The notes below the pieces were generated by a model. It worked only from the letters and a program-made list of their open reading frames with translations, was not told the DNA's origin and ran no database searches. A stretch of 64,000 nt of DNA from NCBI GenBank assembly GCA_963824085.1, contig CAWGNT010000007.1:62001-126000 (forward strand). The letters are read 5' to 3'. Within the stretch, counting starts at the first letter, position 1, and every line of letters starts with the position of its first letter. Origin of the DNA: JARRNE01 sp963824085 (GTDB lineage Bacteria > Pseudomonadota > Gammaproteobacteria > Chromatiales > Chromatiaceae). Of the stretch, positions 26,809-35,376 are shown piece by piece. The translations under genes and the position numbers were made by a program.

Positions 26809-26963
26809 CCTGACAGCGGTATACCGAGGTCGCTCGGCTTCTTACTTTTGAACCAGAGGGGTCGGGCCGCTCCCGCCCGGGCGTGTCGGCAGCAGGGAAA
26901 CTGCCGCCTCCGCATGCGCCGTTGCGTGTTGCAGAGGCGCATGGGGATGGAGAGCCTTCAAAC

Positions 26964-27173
26964 GGGGTGATTGGCGCTATATCCTTAGCTACGACGAAGG
27001 GTCTGCTCTATTACTGGGCTGCTCGCCATCTGTGGCACCTGGTTTCCGGCATTCCCTGCAAGAACGATGACGTTGATCCGTGCCTAGGTGTCATCCCGGC
27101 AGGGAGTGCCGGGATCTAGGCCCCACGGACGGAGTGCAAAGTGTTCCGGCTGAATTTCAGGACTAATCACCTC
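26964..27173. repeat. MITE-like repeat, copy at 27 kb
   Basis: The left end GGTGATTGGC (26966-26975) leads into CCTTAGCT. The right end reads GGCTGAATTTCAGGA then CTAATCACCTC (27163-27173), matching the right end of the 59.6-kb copy (GCTGAGTTATCGAG then CTAATCACCTC). It contains a nested REP-like hairpin. It occupies most of the gene-free stretch 26809-27367. Confidence 0.6.
27046..27115. repeat. REP-like inverted repeats inside the MITE
   Basis: ATCCCGGCA (27093-27101) and TGCCGGGAT (27107-27115) form a perfect 9-bp stem with a 5-base loop. A longer pairing also exists: CCGGCATTCCCTGC (27046-27059) matches the complement of 27099-27112 with one mismatch. Confidence 0.7.
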
Positions 27174-27211
27174 AAGCCGCATCCGAACGTGAGCGATTCT
27201 CGCAGATCATG

Positions 27212-27238
27212 ACCCGGGGAATCGGGTACGTTTTTTTT
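27212..27238 (+). terminator. Possible intrinsic terminator
   Basis: A 5-bp stem ACCCG/CGGGT with a 6-base loop is followed after three bases by eight T residues (27231-27238). The stem is short, so activity is uncertain. Confidence 0.35.
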
Positions 27239-27367
27239 CGGCAATCGCCTTGCCAATAACTTCGCGGGAGGCGTTAGCGTTAAAGCTCAGCTATGGGCGG
27301 CCCGGGTCGCTTTCAGGCATCGCCGAGCCACAGCGCCAGGTCGCATCGCGGGATGATGGAGAGATCA

Positions 27368-27574
27368 ATGAACGACGAAACGTTGAACCTGAGCATTCGT
27401 AAGTTCCTGAAGACGGTCGGCGTGACTTCCCAACGGGAGATCGAGCACGCGGTGCAGCGGGCGCTGGCGGACGGGAGTATCGCCGGCAGCGAGACCTTTC
27501 CGGCGACGATGACAATGGAGATCCCCGGGCTGCAGCTCAGCGTTACGTTCGACGGCGAGATCAAGTTGGAATAG
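27368..27574 (+). CDS. DUF6494 family small protein
   Basis: 68 residues beginning MNDETLNLSIRKFLKTVGV and containing EIEHAVQRAL and IPGLQLSVTFDGEIKLE, the pattern of the DUF6494 family of unknown function. The ATG at 27368 has GGAG seven bases upstream; the upstream extension of the frame has no homology. Probably soluble and cytoplasmic. Confidence 0.8.
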   Translation: MNDETLNLSIRKFLKTVGVTSQREIEHAVQRALADGSIAGSETFPATMTMEIPGLQLSVTFDGEIKLE

Positions 27575-27897
27575 AGGCAGTCCCATTGCAGATGCTGATG
27601 CCGTACGGAAGCGCTGACCAATCTCGCGCTCCCGCTGCGAGTCCTTTGCAATGCCCTGATTTCGTAGCGAACACTCCGCGGGCTCACGAATCACTCCGTG
27701 CTTCCCCCGGGGAACCTCTTTTACTTCGGGAGCATCATTCCGCCCCGCGCTCCGAGCGTCAGTCCCTTCCCCGCGCGAAGGACGCCATGACAAACAATGC
27801 GTTCTGTTTCATTTATTGTTAAGCATTGAGATAGTGTCGCTAACCTCTCAAACCGTCGGAAAAACTTGATGCTCTGGACGTCTTGGTTGACGTCAGG
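27575..27897. other. Intergenic region, nothing recognised
   Basis: Lies between the DUF6494 gene and the ptsI relic. No complete gene is supported. Confidence 0.35.
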
Positions 27898-28215
27898 CAG
27901 AACCGATGGGGGCAGCATCGTGTAGTCATCCATGGTCGCCAAGGCGTTGCGGTCGGCGGCCAGGATGAATTGCGTCAGGTCGTTGGCCCCGATGCTCACG
28001 AAGTCGCACTGGGCCAGTATCTCGTCGGCTGAAGTCGATTCCCGAGGCGCTGCGGCTCCTTCCCAAGGCCACACGAAAGCGTTCGAGCTCCTGCTCGATC
28101 TCTTCGGTCGGAATCGGACGATGCGGACCTGGCACTGGTCATGCCCGAAGACAACCACGGTACGCTGCGCGTAGCCGGGAGAGACGCGTTTGCCCCAGAG
28201 CTCGCGGCCCTTCAT
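27898..28215 (-). pseudogene. PTS enzyme I (PtsI/PtsP-like) relic with internal deletion
   Basis: The minus strand starts like a PEP-protein phosphotransferase: MKGRELWGKRVSPGYAQ, then, after a frame change, RPIPTEEIEQELERFRVALG, the N-terminal region of enzyme I. It then jumps directly to SADEILAQCDFVSIGANDLT and FILAADRNALATMDDYTML, the C-terminal PEP-binding barrel. Roughly 400-600 codons between them are missing, including the phosphohistidine domain, and frames are broken. An hprK gene is intact at 61 kb. Confidence 0.78.
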
Positions 28216-28448
28216 AAGGGGTTTTGGCAGAAGCAGGGTGCCAACCACGAGCCAGAGCTCAGGCGCTGCCCGCCGCGCGGCATCATGCCTCATGGGAGAG
28301 CGACAGACGAGTGCACTTCGGGCGCCCATGCTGCCGATAAGTCTCGGACCCCACCCGTCTTTCCCGAGCAACGGGAAGGACGGGTGAGGTGCGGCCATCA
28401 GTCGCGCTGTGCCGGCCCGCGACGGCCTATACAGAACGAGCCGTCGGG

Positions 28449-28844
28449 CTAGCCGGTCCGTACCTCGATCTTTCGCGGTCGGAGCTCCGCTCGCTTCGGA
28501 ATACGGACCGTCAAAACGCCATCTCTTAGGCTCGCCTCGATCTTGTCCGGCTCCAGCTCGCCGCTCAGCGTGAAGCTGCGGCGGTAGTGGGTCGCACGGA
28601 TGTCCGCATAGAGGGCCTCCATGCCGTCGGGCATATCGATTTGAGCGTCACCCTCGACAAGCAAAGTGTCCTTGTCGACCTGCACATTCAGGCGATCTCT
28701 GGAGACGCCGGGCATATCCGCCTCGAGCGTGATGCCGTTGGCGTCTTCGAAGATGTTGACTGGCGGCCGCAGCGCAGCTCTTGCCTCTTCGCGGCCAGAC
28801 AGATCGCCGCTTTCGCTGGTTGCAACCTCGCTTTTCTCGCTCAT
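28449..28844 (-). CDS. Hsp20/alpha-crystallin small heat-shock protein (second of pair)
   Basis: 131 residues. The alpha-crystallin domain covers about residues 28-125 and ends with the core GVLTVRIPKR, preceded by DMPGVSRDRLNVQVD. Small heat-shock proteins bind unfolding clients without ATP. The C-terminal IxI-type motif is weak (PRKIEV). It lies 18 bases downstream of the other Hsp20 gene, so they form an operon. A strong AGGAGG-like site precedes the ATG. Confidence 0.9.
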   Translation of the reverse strand: MSEKSEVATSESGDLSGREEARAALRPPVNIFEDANGITLEADMPGVSRDRLNVQVDKDTLLVEGDAQIDMPDGMEALYADIRATHYRRSFTLSGELEPDKIEASLRDGVLTVRIPKRAELRPRKIEVRTG

Positions 28845-28862
28845 TGTAAGCTCCTCCTTATC

Positions 28863-29312
28863 TCACTTGATCTCGATCTGCCGCGGTTTGGTCGCCTCCC
28901 GGCGCTGAACCGATACATGGAGAACCCCGTCGACGTAATTCGCCTCCACCTGCTCGGGGTCCACATCCTCTGGCAGCGTGACCACACGTCGGAAGGCTCC
29001 ATCGAAACGCTCTTCGCGGTAGTACTGCACGTTCTCGCGCTCGGGCACCTTGCGCTCGCCCGAGATGGTGAGCAGGTTTTGCTGAATGGAGAGGTCGAGC
29101 CCTTTCGGATCCAGGCCTGCGACGAACAGATAGACATCGACCTTCTCTGGCGTAACGCCGACGTTCAGCGGCGGATAGGTACCTCGGGCCGCGGAGCGGA
29201 TCCCTGCCGACCACGGCCAGCGGGTAACCGCCTCGTCCATCTCGCGCTGGAGCCGCCACAAATCGTCGAACAGACTGCCCTCGAAGTTGGTTAGGGTTCC
29301 GAACATCTGCAT
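28863..29312 (-). CDS. Hsp20/alpha-crystallin small heat-shock protein (first of pair)
   Basis: 149 residues with an aromatic N-terminal arm (FDDLWRLQREMDEAV) and an alpha-crystallin domain at about 45-140 containing AGLDPKGLDLSIQQNLLTI, PEDVDPEQVEANYVDGVL and a PRQIEIK tail. First gene of a two-gene operon. GAGGAGG lies before the ATG. A CTTGAAA hexamer-plus upstream suggests heat-shock sigma-32 control. Confidence 0.92.
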   Translation of the reverse strand: MQMFGTLTNFEGSLFDDLWRLQREMDEAVTRWPWSAGIRSAARGTYPPLNVGVTPEKVDVYLFVAGLDPKGLDLSIQQNLLTISGERKVPERENVQYYREERFDGAFRRVVTLPEDVDPEQVEANYVDGVLHVSVQRREATKPRQIEIK

Positions 29313-29351
29313 ACCTCCTCAACGTCATTCCTGTGGGACGATCCCGCCAAA

Positions 29352-29380
29352 ATCATAGAAGCGGTTGGCGCAGTTTCAAG
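29352..29380 (-). promoter_or_regulatory. Candidate sigma-32 promoter for the hsp20 operon
   Basis: On the minus strand CTTGAAA (29374-29380) matches the sigma-32 -35 consensus exactly. About 12 bases downstream CTTCTATGAT (29352-29361) is a loose -10 match. It is located 40-70 bases upstream of the first hsp20 start. Confidence 0.45.
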
Positions 29381-29452
29381 GGGTCGCAGAGTCCCATGGA
29401 ACAAGCGGAGCTTCCGTATTGTTCTAGACTTGCGCGGAGGACTATGGATAGA

Positions 29453-29480
29453 GGGCATAGCGGAACCGCTCGCTATGCCC
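29453..29480. promoter_or_regulatory. Perfect 10-bp palindrome upstream of the ferritin-like gene
   Basis: GGGCATAGCG, eight bases, CGCTATGCCC. It sits in the divergent region between the hsp20 operon and the ferritin-like gene, about 100 bases before the latter. It could be an operator or an mRNA hairpin; it does not resemble a Fur box. Confidence 0.5.
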
Positions 29481-29579
29481 GTCCCTGGCTACCGGCAATC
29501 CCCCCCGGGATGACGGCACGAGCCCAGACAGAAGTTCAGCTGAGCGCAATTTCCTTACTCGGAGAAACAGGAGAAGAAC

Positions 29580-30155
29580 ATGGCAAGAGCAGACAAGAAG
29601 GCCGCAAAGGAGACGCCGGAACAGCCATTCCTGAGCGACATCAAGACCCTGCGCGAGCGTGCCCGCAAGCACATCGAGGACGGGGCGGTAACAGCGGGCT
29701 ATCGTGCCGACCGCGACCAGGTGGTCAAGCTCCTGAACGAGTCCCTGGCTACCGAGCTGGTGTGCATCCTGCGCTACAAGCGCCACTATTTCATGGCCGC
29801 CGGAATCAATGCCGACGCCGTGGCCCAGGAGTTCCTACAGCACGCCAACGAGGAGCAGATGCACGCGGACCAGATCGCCGGGCGCATCGTTCAGCTAAAA
29901 GGCGAGCCCAACTTCAACCCGGAGGGTCTCGCCACGCGCAGCCACGCAGAATATGTCGAAGGGGATAGCCTGGTGGACATGATCACGGAGGATCTGGTGG
30001 CGGAACGGATCGCGATCGACAGCTACGGGGAGATGATCCGCTACATAGGCGACAACGACATCACCACCCGGCGCATGCTGGAAGGGATACTCGCCATGGA
30101 GGAAGAGCACGCCGACGACCTCGCAAGCCTCCTGGAGGACCTCCAACGGGGCTGA
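29580..30155 (+). CDS. Ferritin-like (bacterioferritin-type) protein
   Basis: 191 residues, a four-helix ferritin-like domain with di-iron ligands in NESLATELVCILRYKRH, HANEEQMHADQI, DLVAERIAIDSY and AMEEEHADDLASLLEDL. It resembles the bacterioferritin/DPS-like ferritin-like group, with an N-terminal basic extension of about 30 residues. Its likely role is iron storage or detoxification in the cytoplasm. GGAGAA precedes the ATG. Divergent from the hsp20 pair, consistent with a stress-response context. Confidence 0.85.
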   Translation: MARADKKAAKETPEQPFLSDIKTLRERARKHIEDGAVTAGYRADRDQVVKLLNESLATELVCILRYKRHYFMAAGINADAVAQEFLQHANEEQMHADQIAGRIVQLKGEPNFNPEGLATRSHAEYVEGDSLVDMITEDLVAERIAIDSYGEMIRYIGDNDITTRRMLEGILAMEEEHADDLASLLEDLQRG

Positions 30156-30570
30156 TTTGCCGATGTGGGGCGCCGGTCGTATCTTCCGTCGGCGCCCAGC
30201 GAGACTCGACTCCTCGTCGCTGCAGAACGGCCGCTCAGACGGCGGCTGGTGCGCGCCCCGGCGCTGGCTCAGTCGCGGGTGGTTGAGGCGGCAGGCCGAG
30301 ATTCTGGTCGGCGCTCGCGCGACGAACGCGGTCGGGGACACAGAGAGACGTGGGAATGGATCATCTTGCCGGTGCTGGTGCTGATTGTGGTGCTCTCCAT
30401 TGTCAGTGCCAGACCCCAACAGACACATGGGGACAGCGAGAAGCGCGGTTCGCCAGATTGAAACGATACTGGCCATACCCAGCGCGCGAGTGCTCGGTTC
30501 CTACACTCGATAACTACGACTTGCTTCGCGACGCCTCGAACGCGGTCTCTGGTTCAGGCGCAGTCTGTGC
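30156..30570. other. Gene-poor stretch with one doubtful small frame
   Basis: A plus-strand frame (30165-30461) contains a membrane-like segment WIILPVLVLIVVLSIVSA, but its N-terminal half is Arg-rich without homology, so I do not call it a gene. Nothing else is seen. Confidence 0.35.
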
Positions 30571-31380
30571 TCAGCTGCCCTGAAGGATCGCCTCGTAGTT
30601 CCCCTGCACCAACTGCTGGCCGTACTTGCGCTCCAGGCGCCGCACCACGAAATGCCCGCGTGCCATCTCCTGGAAGTGATCCATGAAGACGAGATTGATC
30701 GCGGCCCCTGTTGCGGCGCCGACTATCGGCACCGCGACGGCTGCTGCCTTCTCGGAAACCGCAATCCCGAATCGCGAGCTGACCAGGCGAATGACGTCCA
30801 CGATCATGGGCGCTCCCCCTTTGGCCGACAGCCCTTGTTCCGCGATGTGGCGGGCCGCCTGCGTGATGGGGAGGGCCAGTGCCAAACGGATGCCGTAGTA
30901 GCCGGTCTCCGCCGCATCGTCCGACTCCGCGTGACCGCCGAGGGCGAACACCTCGAGGCAAGCCAAGCGGGTCTCGGCGGAACGGATGTCCTCCCCCTGT
31001 GACCTCGCTATCTCGGCGATCGAGCGCAGCATGAGGGTGGTGGTGACGGGAAGGTCGAGAGCCAAACCGTACAGGCCGAACAGTCCACCGACCGCACCCG
31101 TGCCCGCCGCCAGGACCCTATAAACCCCGCTGTGGGGATCCCGTTCCTGTGCGTGGTGCAGGGAGGACGTTGCAACCCCGAAGGCCTTAGCTATTGCCGC
31201 ATCGGCCGCCGAATGAAGGCGCTTGTAGAGGGCACGCGGCAGCAGCTTGAAGGCGATCTCGATGGGGGTACCGACGACGCTTGTAAGCCGCGCAGCCAGG
31301 CTCGGGTGCTCCAAATGCTCGGTTGCCCAGCGCAGGGTCGCGAGATCCTCCTTCGCCATCGCAACCGGCATGTTGGTCAC
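30571..31380 (-). CDS. EcsC family protein
   Basis: 269 residues of the EcsC family, named after a protein in the Bacillus ecs locus; the biochemical role is unclear. Typical features are an amphipathic N-terminal half, the hydrophobic GAVGGLFGLYGLALDLPVTTT, CLEVFALGG and a glycine-rich VAVPIVGAATGAAINLVF. It starts with a GTG that overlaps the stop of the upstream small membrane gene (GTGA), so the two are co-translated. Likely membrane-associated. Confidence 0.85.
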   Translation of the reverse strand: MTNMPVAMAKEDLATLRWATEHLEHPSLAARLTSVVGTPIEIAFKLLPRALYKRLHSAADAAIAKAFGVATSSLHHAQERDPHSGVYRVLAAGTGAVGGLFGLYGLALDLPVTTTLMLRSIAEIARSQGEDIRSAETRLACLEVFALGGHAESDDAAETGYYGIRLALALPITQAARHIAEQGLSAKGGAPMIVDVIRLVSSRFGIAVSEKAAAVAVPIVGAATGAAINLVFMDHFQEMARGHFVVRRLERKYGQQLVQGNYEAILQGS

Positions 31381-31568
31381 GTGGTAGGTCTTCCATTGTC
31401 GAGCTGCGTCGGTCGCGTGGACTGCCGCTCGCGGTTATCGGCGTCGTCGCGCGCTGCTGACCGGTTGCGCTGCAACTCCTCGCGCACCGACTCGGTACGG
31501 CCGACTTCCCGACCTACGAAATAGCCCAGTGCCAACAGCCCAACACCCATGAAAAGCCGAACGATCAT
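31377..31568 (-). CDS. Small single-span membrane protein
   Basis: 63 residues: one N-terminal membrane segment (LFMGVGLLALGYFVGREVG) followed by a highly charged tail. The ATG at 31568 is chosen because the longer frame upstream lacks homology. Its stop overlaps the GTG of the EcsC gene, giving strong evidence that it is translated. Function unknown. Confidence 0.65.
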   Translation of the reverse strand: MIVRLFMGVGLLALGYFVGREVGRTESVREELQRNRSAARDDADNRERQSTRPTQLDNGRPTT

Positions 31569-31789
31569 CGCGGTATACCTTAAAATGGAGCGATGTTGCC
31601 GTGGCCAATTGTTACAACTGGACGTCAGATTTTCCAGCCCACGAGCCGGCATTAGCGGTTTCGGGTTTGAGTTGGACAACCGGTGGGTTGCCCGGCCGTT
31701 CCCGCTTGCCAACCCGAACAGCAGACTTCTGGAATCCCTTGCATCTGGGTCATACTGAGTACCCTGTTTCGGGCATGGAGACGACCGCC

Positions 31790-32137
31790 ATGGCACAGCT
31801 GGACGAGATCTTAACGAGCGACATAGCAAAAGGCGTGATGGTCGGCGTCGGATTGGCGATCATCATTCCCATCGCCGCCACCGCCATGGCGCCGATGCTC
31901 CGCCCAATGGCACGCTCAGCGCTCAAAGCCGGCATGACGGCGTTGGAGAAAGGCAGGGAGGTGGTCGCCGAGCTCGAAGAAATGGTCGAGGACGTAATGG
32001 CCGAGGTGCAAGACGAGATGCGCACGGCCCGAGAGACTGCCGCTGCCGATGTCGCGGCGGGCGCAGAGGCATCTGGCGAGCCATCGGCCACGATAGACCC
32101 CGGTGCGAGCGATACGGAAGCGCATCCTGACGCCTAA
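31790..32137 (+). CDS. DUF5132 family protein
   Basis: 115 residues. A hydrophobic stretch GVMVGVGLAIIIPIAATAMAP is followed by LRPMARSALKAGMTALEKG and a long acidic coiled-coil-like helix (VVAELEEMVEDVMAEVQDE), which is the DUF5132 pattern. The function of the family is unknown; members often occur with small membrane and metal-handling genes. The ATG at 31790 has GGAG nine bases upstream. It is divergent from the EcsC operon. Confidence 0.78.
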   Translation: MAQLDEILTSDIAKGVMVGVGLAIIIPIAATAMAPMLRPMARSALKAGMTALEKGREVVAELEEMVEDVMAEVQDEMRTARETAAADVAAGAEASGEPSATIDPGASDTEAHPDA

Positions 32138-32357
32138 GGCGAGTGCCGGGTGTGAATGTGCCGGATTCGGCACGCGACGATGGCTTACGCGGTCCGCCGA
32201 AGGTCTTCCATAATTAAAGGTGTGAGGGTCCCGCCGCAGCGGGACATGACCGAGCGGCCCACCGTCAGCGGCAAGGAGCAGGGGGACAGCTCGGCCTATG
32301 GTGTCACGACACGCATCGGACCCCATCTTGTAAAGTCGATAAAAGGAGACCGCAGCC

Positions 32358-32705
32358 ATGACAGACGAGTTTGAAGTCCAACCCGCCACACCAGTTGAAG
32401 AGACACCAACGACCGTGTCTGGAGCCCTCGGCCGCGGAGCGGCGGCGGGCGCCCAGGCAGCGTCGGACGTATGGCCCGCGCTCGGCAAGCTGATGTCGCG
32501 GACAGTCTACGGTACCTGCTACTACGCCGCCTACGGGGCCACCTTCGGCGCACTGACAGTTGCGAGCTTGCTCCCGAAGGGGGGCTCCCTCGAGAAGGGC
32601 ATTCATGATGGTGCCGAGGCGGCGCGGGAGGCGTTCCAGGAATGGGAGGAGCCCGTGACGCCGACGGCCGCCGAGGAAACCACAACGAGCGCATCGCCCG
32701 CCTGA
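32358..32705 (+). CDS. Small hypothetical protein, possibly membrane-associated
   Basis: 115 residues with an acidic N-terminus, Ala/Gly-rich helices including LMSRTVYGTCYYAAYGATFG then ALTVASLLPKGGSLEKG, and a Glu/Thr-rich tail. AAAGGAGA precedes the ATG at good spacing. I do not recognise the family, but the design resembles the neighbouring DUF5132 protein. The 220 bases before it contain two short perfect hairpins (GTGCCG/CGGCAC at 32158-32173 and GTCCCGC/GCGGGAC at 32228-32245). Confidence 0.6.
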   Translation: MTDEFEVQPATPVEETPTTVSGALGRGAAAGAQAASDVWPALGKLMSRTVYGTCYYAAYGATFGALTVASLLPKGGSLEKGIHDGAEAAREAFQEWEEPVTPTAAEETTTSASPA

Positions 32706-32783
32706 CGGTTACGGCGGCAGCGCTATCCCCATATGAGCACGAGCCCGCTCCCGGCGGAGCCCCCCGGGTTGCGGGTTACAACG

Positions 32784-32993
32784 CTAACCTCCGAAACGGA
32801 ACTGCACGAAGGCGTTCAACAGGTAGATCCCCACTAGGGTCAGACTGGCCCATCCGATGACATGACGAATTCGATGTGAGCGGTAGATCAGGCCGAGCAC
32901 CACGACCGCCGCCTCCAGGGCGTAGCGAAGCAACGCGTCGCGCAGGGTGAGCTGCGGGTAGCTGTCCGGCTCGTGGTCGGCGAGCTCGCCCAC
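32784..32993 (-). CDS. Small two-span membrane protein
   Basis: 69 residues with two hydrophobic segments (LLRYALEAAVVVLGLIY and VIGWASLTLVGIYLLNAF). The GTG start at 32993 is supported by a perfect AGGAGG at 32999-33004, five bases upstream. Unknown family. Confidence 0.6.
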   Translation of the reverse strand: MGELADHEPDSYPQLTLRDALLRYALEAAVVVLGLIYRSHRIRHVIGWASLTLVGIYLLNAFVQFRFGG

Positions 32994-33828
32994 ACGAACC
33001 TCCTCATAAACGCGGCCTTGTTACAGTCGTGTGACCGCTGAGAAGACCGCAGTGGTCAGCCGCTGTTGATTCCGTTCGGCGCGGTTGTAATAGTGTCGAG
33101 CCCGCGCCGCAACGCCTAGGATGCTGGGGAATCGGCTCTCACGACGCGGCAGATCGACATCTCGGCTGCGCATCGTACCGTTGCGCACCTGGGCTACAAT
33201 GACCGCTATTCTTTAACCCGTTGTGTCGGCTCCGGCTTCGATGCGATCCATCTTCTATCTTCCCGCCGCCGCACCACGCGCCCAATGACGCAGGTGCTCG
33301 TCGTCGACGACGATCCGGACATCCGCGAATGCCGGGGGTCACCGGCGAGCACCCCGGCATCGGCCCAGTCGATGTCCATCGCCGCCCCAGACGGTTCATG
33401 GACCATCCATCGCAGCAGGCTTTGGCGGCGTTCGGGTATAACCGTCGCCGCGGATCAGGTGCATCGCGCGTCACGGTGCCTCGCGGCCCAGTCTAGCGGC
33501 CCCTGAGCGGAGCCGTCCAACCGATGAGTGCGAGATCCACGACCAGGGACTCCGCGCCCGCGCTCGTGATCGACGGAGAGGTGTTCCGCAAGCGGAACGC
33601 CGCAATGGTCGGCCGCTGAGATGATCGGGTCGGTATCCGGGTCCGCTTGTTCCCGCTGATCACGCGTCACAACCGGCACGCGAGGCCGCGTTGGTGCACA
33701 CTGCCAGCCGCGTCCCATTGTAGACGTGTTTCGATTTTCCCCTATATCAGCGCAGTAGATAGCGGAACGCGTTGACCTAAGCTTGATTGTTATGACCGAG
33801 GTGACGCCCTTACCCTGAGACGAAATCC
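32994..33828. other. Long gene-poor region with a response-regulator scrap
   Basis: Apart from 33285-33329 I see no coding remnant that can be identified. Several open frames on the minus strand (33139-33720) are Arg/Pro-rich and unlike known proteins. Confidence 0.4.
33285..33329 (+). pseudogene. Response regulator, first 15 codons only
   Basis: Encodes MTQVLVVDDDPDIRE, the perfect beginning of a receiver domain with its acidic pocket, after which similarity stops abruptly. A truncated gene start. Confidence 0.55.
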
Positions 33829-34545
33829 ATGCGCAGACTCGTGTTGCTTCGTCACGGCGAAAGCCAATGGAACCGTGAGAACCGGTTCACCGGCTGGACC
33901 GATGTCGACCTTTCCGAGGCCGGACGCCAGGAGGCACTGGAGGCCGGTCACGTGCTGCGCGACCAAGGGATCGTGTTCGATGCGGCCTATGTCTCCGTCC
34001 TGAAGCGTGCGGTTCGTACTCTCTGGCTGGTGCAGGAGTCCATGGACCAAATGTGGATGCCGGAGATCAAAGACTGGCGGCTCAATGAACGTCACTACGG
34101 AGCTTTGCAGGGTTTGAACAAGACCGAGATTGCCGACCAGTACGGCTCCGAGCAGGTGCACATCTGGCGGCGCAGCTATGACGTGCGACCGCCCGCTCTC
34201 CAAACATCCGATCCCCGCCACCCGCGTTTTGACCAGCGTTACCGTGACCTGCCTGTCGAACGCCTGCCCGCCACGGAATCCCTCGCCGATACCCTGGTGC
34301 GCGTGATGGAGCTGTGGCATGAAGCCATCCTGCCTGAGCTTCGGATCGGCAAGTTCCTGCTCATTTCCGCCCATGGCAACAGCCTGCGCGCTTTGGTCAA
34401 GCACCTCGACAATATTGCGGATGCGGACATTGCCGATCTGAATATCCCCACAGGCATCCCTCTCGTCTACGAATTCGACGACGAGCTCCAGGTCCTCGAC
34501 CACTACTACCTTTCCAGAGAGTCCGGGAAGCGCGCCGCCGCCTGA
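33829..34545 (+). CDS. gpmA: 2,3-bisphosphoglycerate-dependent phosphoglycerate mutase
   Basis: 238 residues. The phosphohistidine His9 is in LLRHGESQWN, the acid/base Glu87 in RLNERHYGALQG and the second histidine His182 in ISAHGNSLRALV. The insertion loop with FDQRYRDLP is typical of the dPGM type. It interconverts 3- and 2-phosphoglycerate in glycolysis and gluconeogenesis. Full length, cytoplasmic. It sits near other sugar-phosphate genes (PGI fusion at 35.4 kb) but is transcribed alone. Confidence 0.93.
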   Translation: MRRLVLLRHGESQWNRENRFTGWTDVDLSEAGRQEALEAGHVLRDQGIVFDAAYVSVLKRAVRTLWLVQESMDQMWMPEIKDWRLNERHYGALQGLNKTEIADQYGSEQVHIWRRSYDVRPPALQTSDPRHPRFDQRYRDLPVERLPATESLADTLVRVMELWHEAILPELRIGKFLLISAHGNSLRALVKHLDNIADADIADLNIPTGIPLVYEFDDELQVLDHYYLSRESGKRAAA

Positions 34546-34701
34546 GCACGGCGTAAGATCCAGCGACCGGGAAAAAGTCGGGTTGTCCAGTAGGTACGGG
34601 CAACCGTTTACCCCCTCCTGGTTTGCTGGAAGCTTTCAGTATCAGAAAGTTATGGCAAAGATCTAAGGTAATGTGAAAAAATATGCCACAAGCGTAAAGC
34701 G

Positions 34702-35345
34702 ATGGCGCCTAGGCGCCGCAACGCAACCGGCATGCACCTGAGCGATCACGACCTCAGACAGCTCGACGAGACCTATCTTGACACGCTCTCGCCCGAGCAG
34801 ACACGGGTCTTGTTGGGCAAGGCACTCGCGGAATTGAAGGCGGCGCGCGAGCGTCTCGGGCAGAACCCGACGAACAGCTCGCGACCACCGAGCACGCGAG
34901 CACCCTGGGAGCAGTCCGATGCAGAGGAGGACAATGCGCCAGAGACACCTGCATCGTCACCGATGGCCGATGCCGGAGAAACGCCATCGGAGGAGCACAG
35001 CAAGGGGATTCGCAGACCAAGGGCGAGATAGTCTCGCCCACGGCCCGGAAGAGAGCTTCGATGCCGAAACCCAGCGCTTCGGCAGCCACATCCTCCAAGT
35101 CATCGAAACGGTGTTCGAGGCGGTCTACCAGGCCCGCGGTGCACCACCCGTCGGCGGGCTGCGCGAACGGCTGGCGCCGATGCTCAACGACCTGCTCGCC
35201 CACTGCTTGCGACAGGCCGACTTCCGGCACGAGAAGACCCGCGCACTGGCACGCGAGCTGCTCAACGATTCGGACACCTTTTGGGTCGTGCTCGACCACC
35301 CCGAGCTGCCGCTCAGTAGAGTCGAGGTGTGGCGCGGTGACTGTA
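34702..35345 (+). pseudogene. IS66-family transposase with internal deletion
   Basis: The first part encodes the IS66 N-terminal region with LNQNP-like GQNPTNSSRPPSTRAPWE. In another frame, ALARELLNDSDTFWVVLDHP and ELPLSRVE follow, the end of the IS66 catalytic domain. Most of the centre, including the zinc finger and part of the DDE core, is missing. Confidence 0.75.
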
Positions 35346-35376
35346 GGCCGAGCCCGGAAGAACGAAACGATCAGGC

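Noticed and set aside
26964..27173. CRISPR array or tandem repeats in the intergenic regions
   Set aside because: The repeats are inverted, dispersed and few. There is no regular spacer pattern and no cas gene.
30165..30461. Small membrane protein gene
   Set aside because: One hydrophobic segment only, preceded by Arg-rich sequence without homology and with no convincing ribosome binding site.
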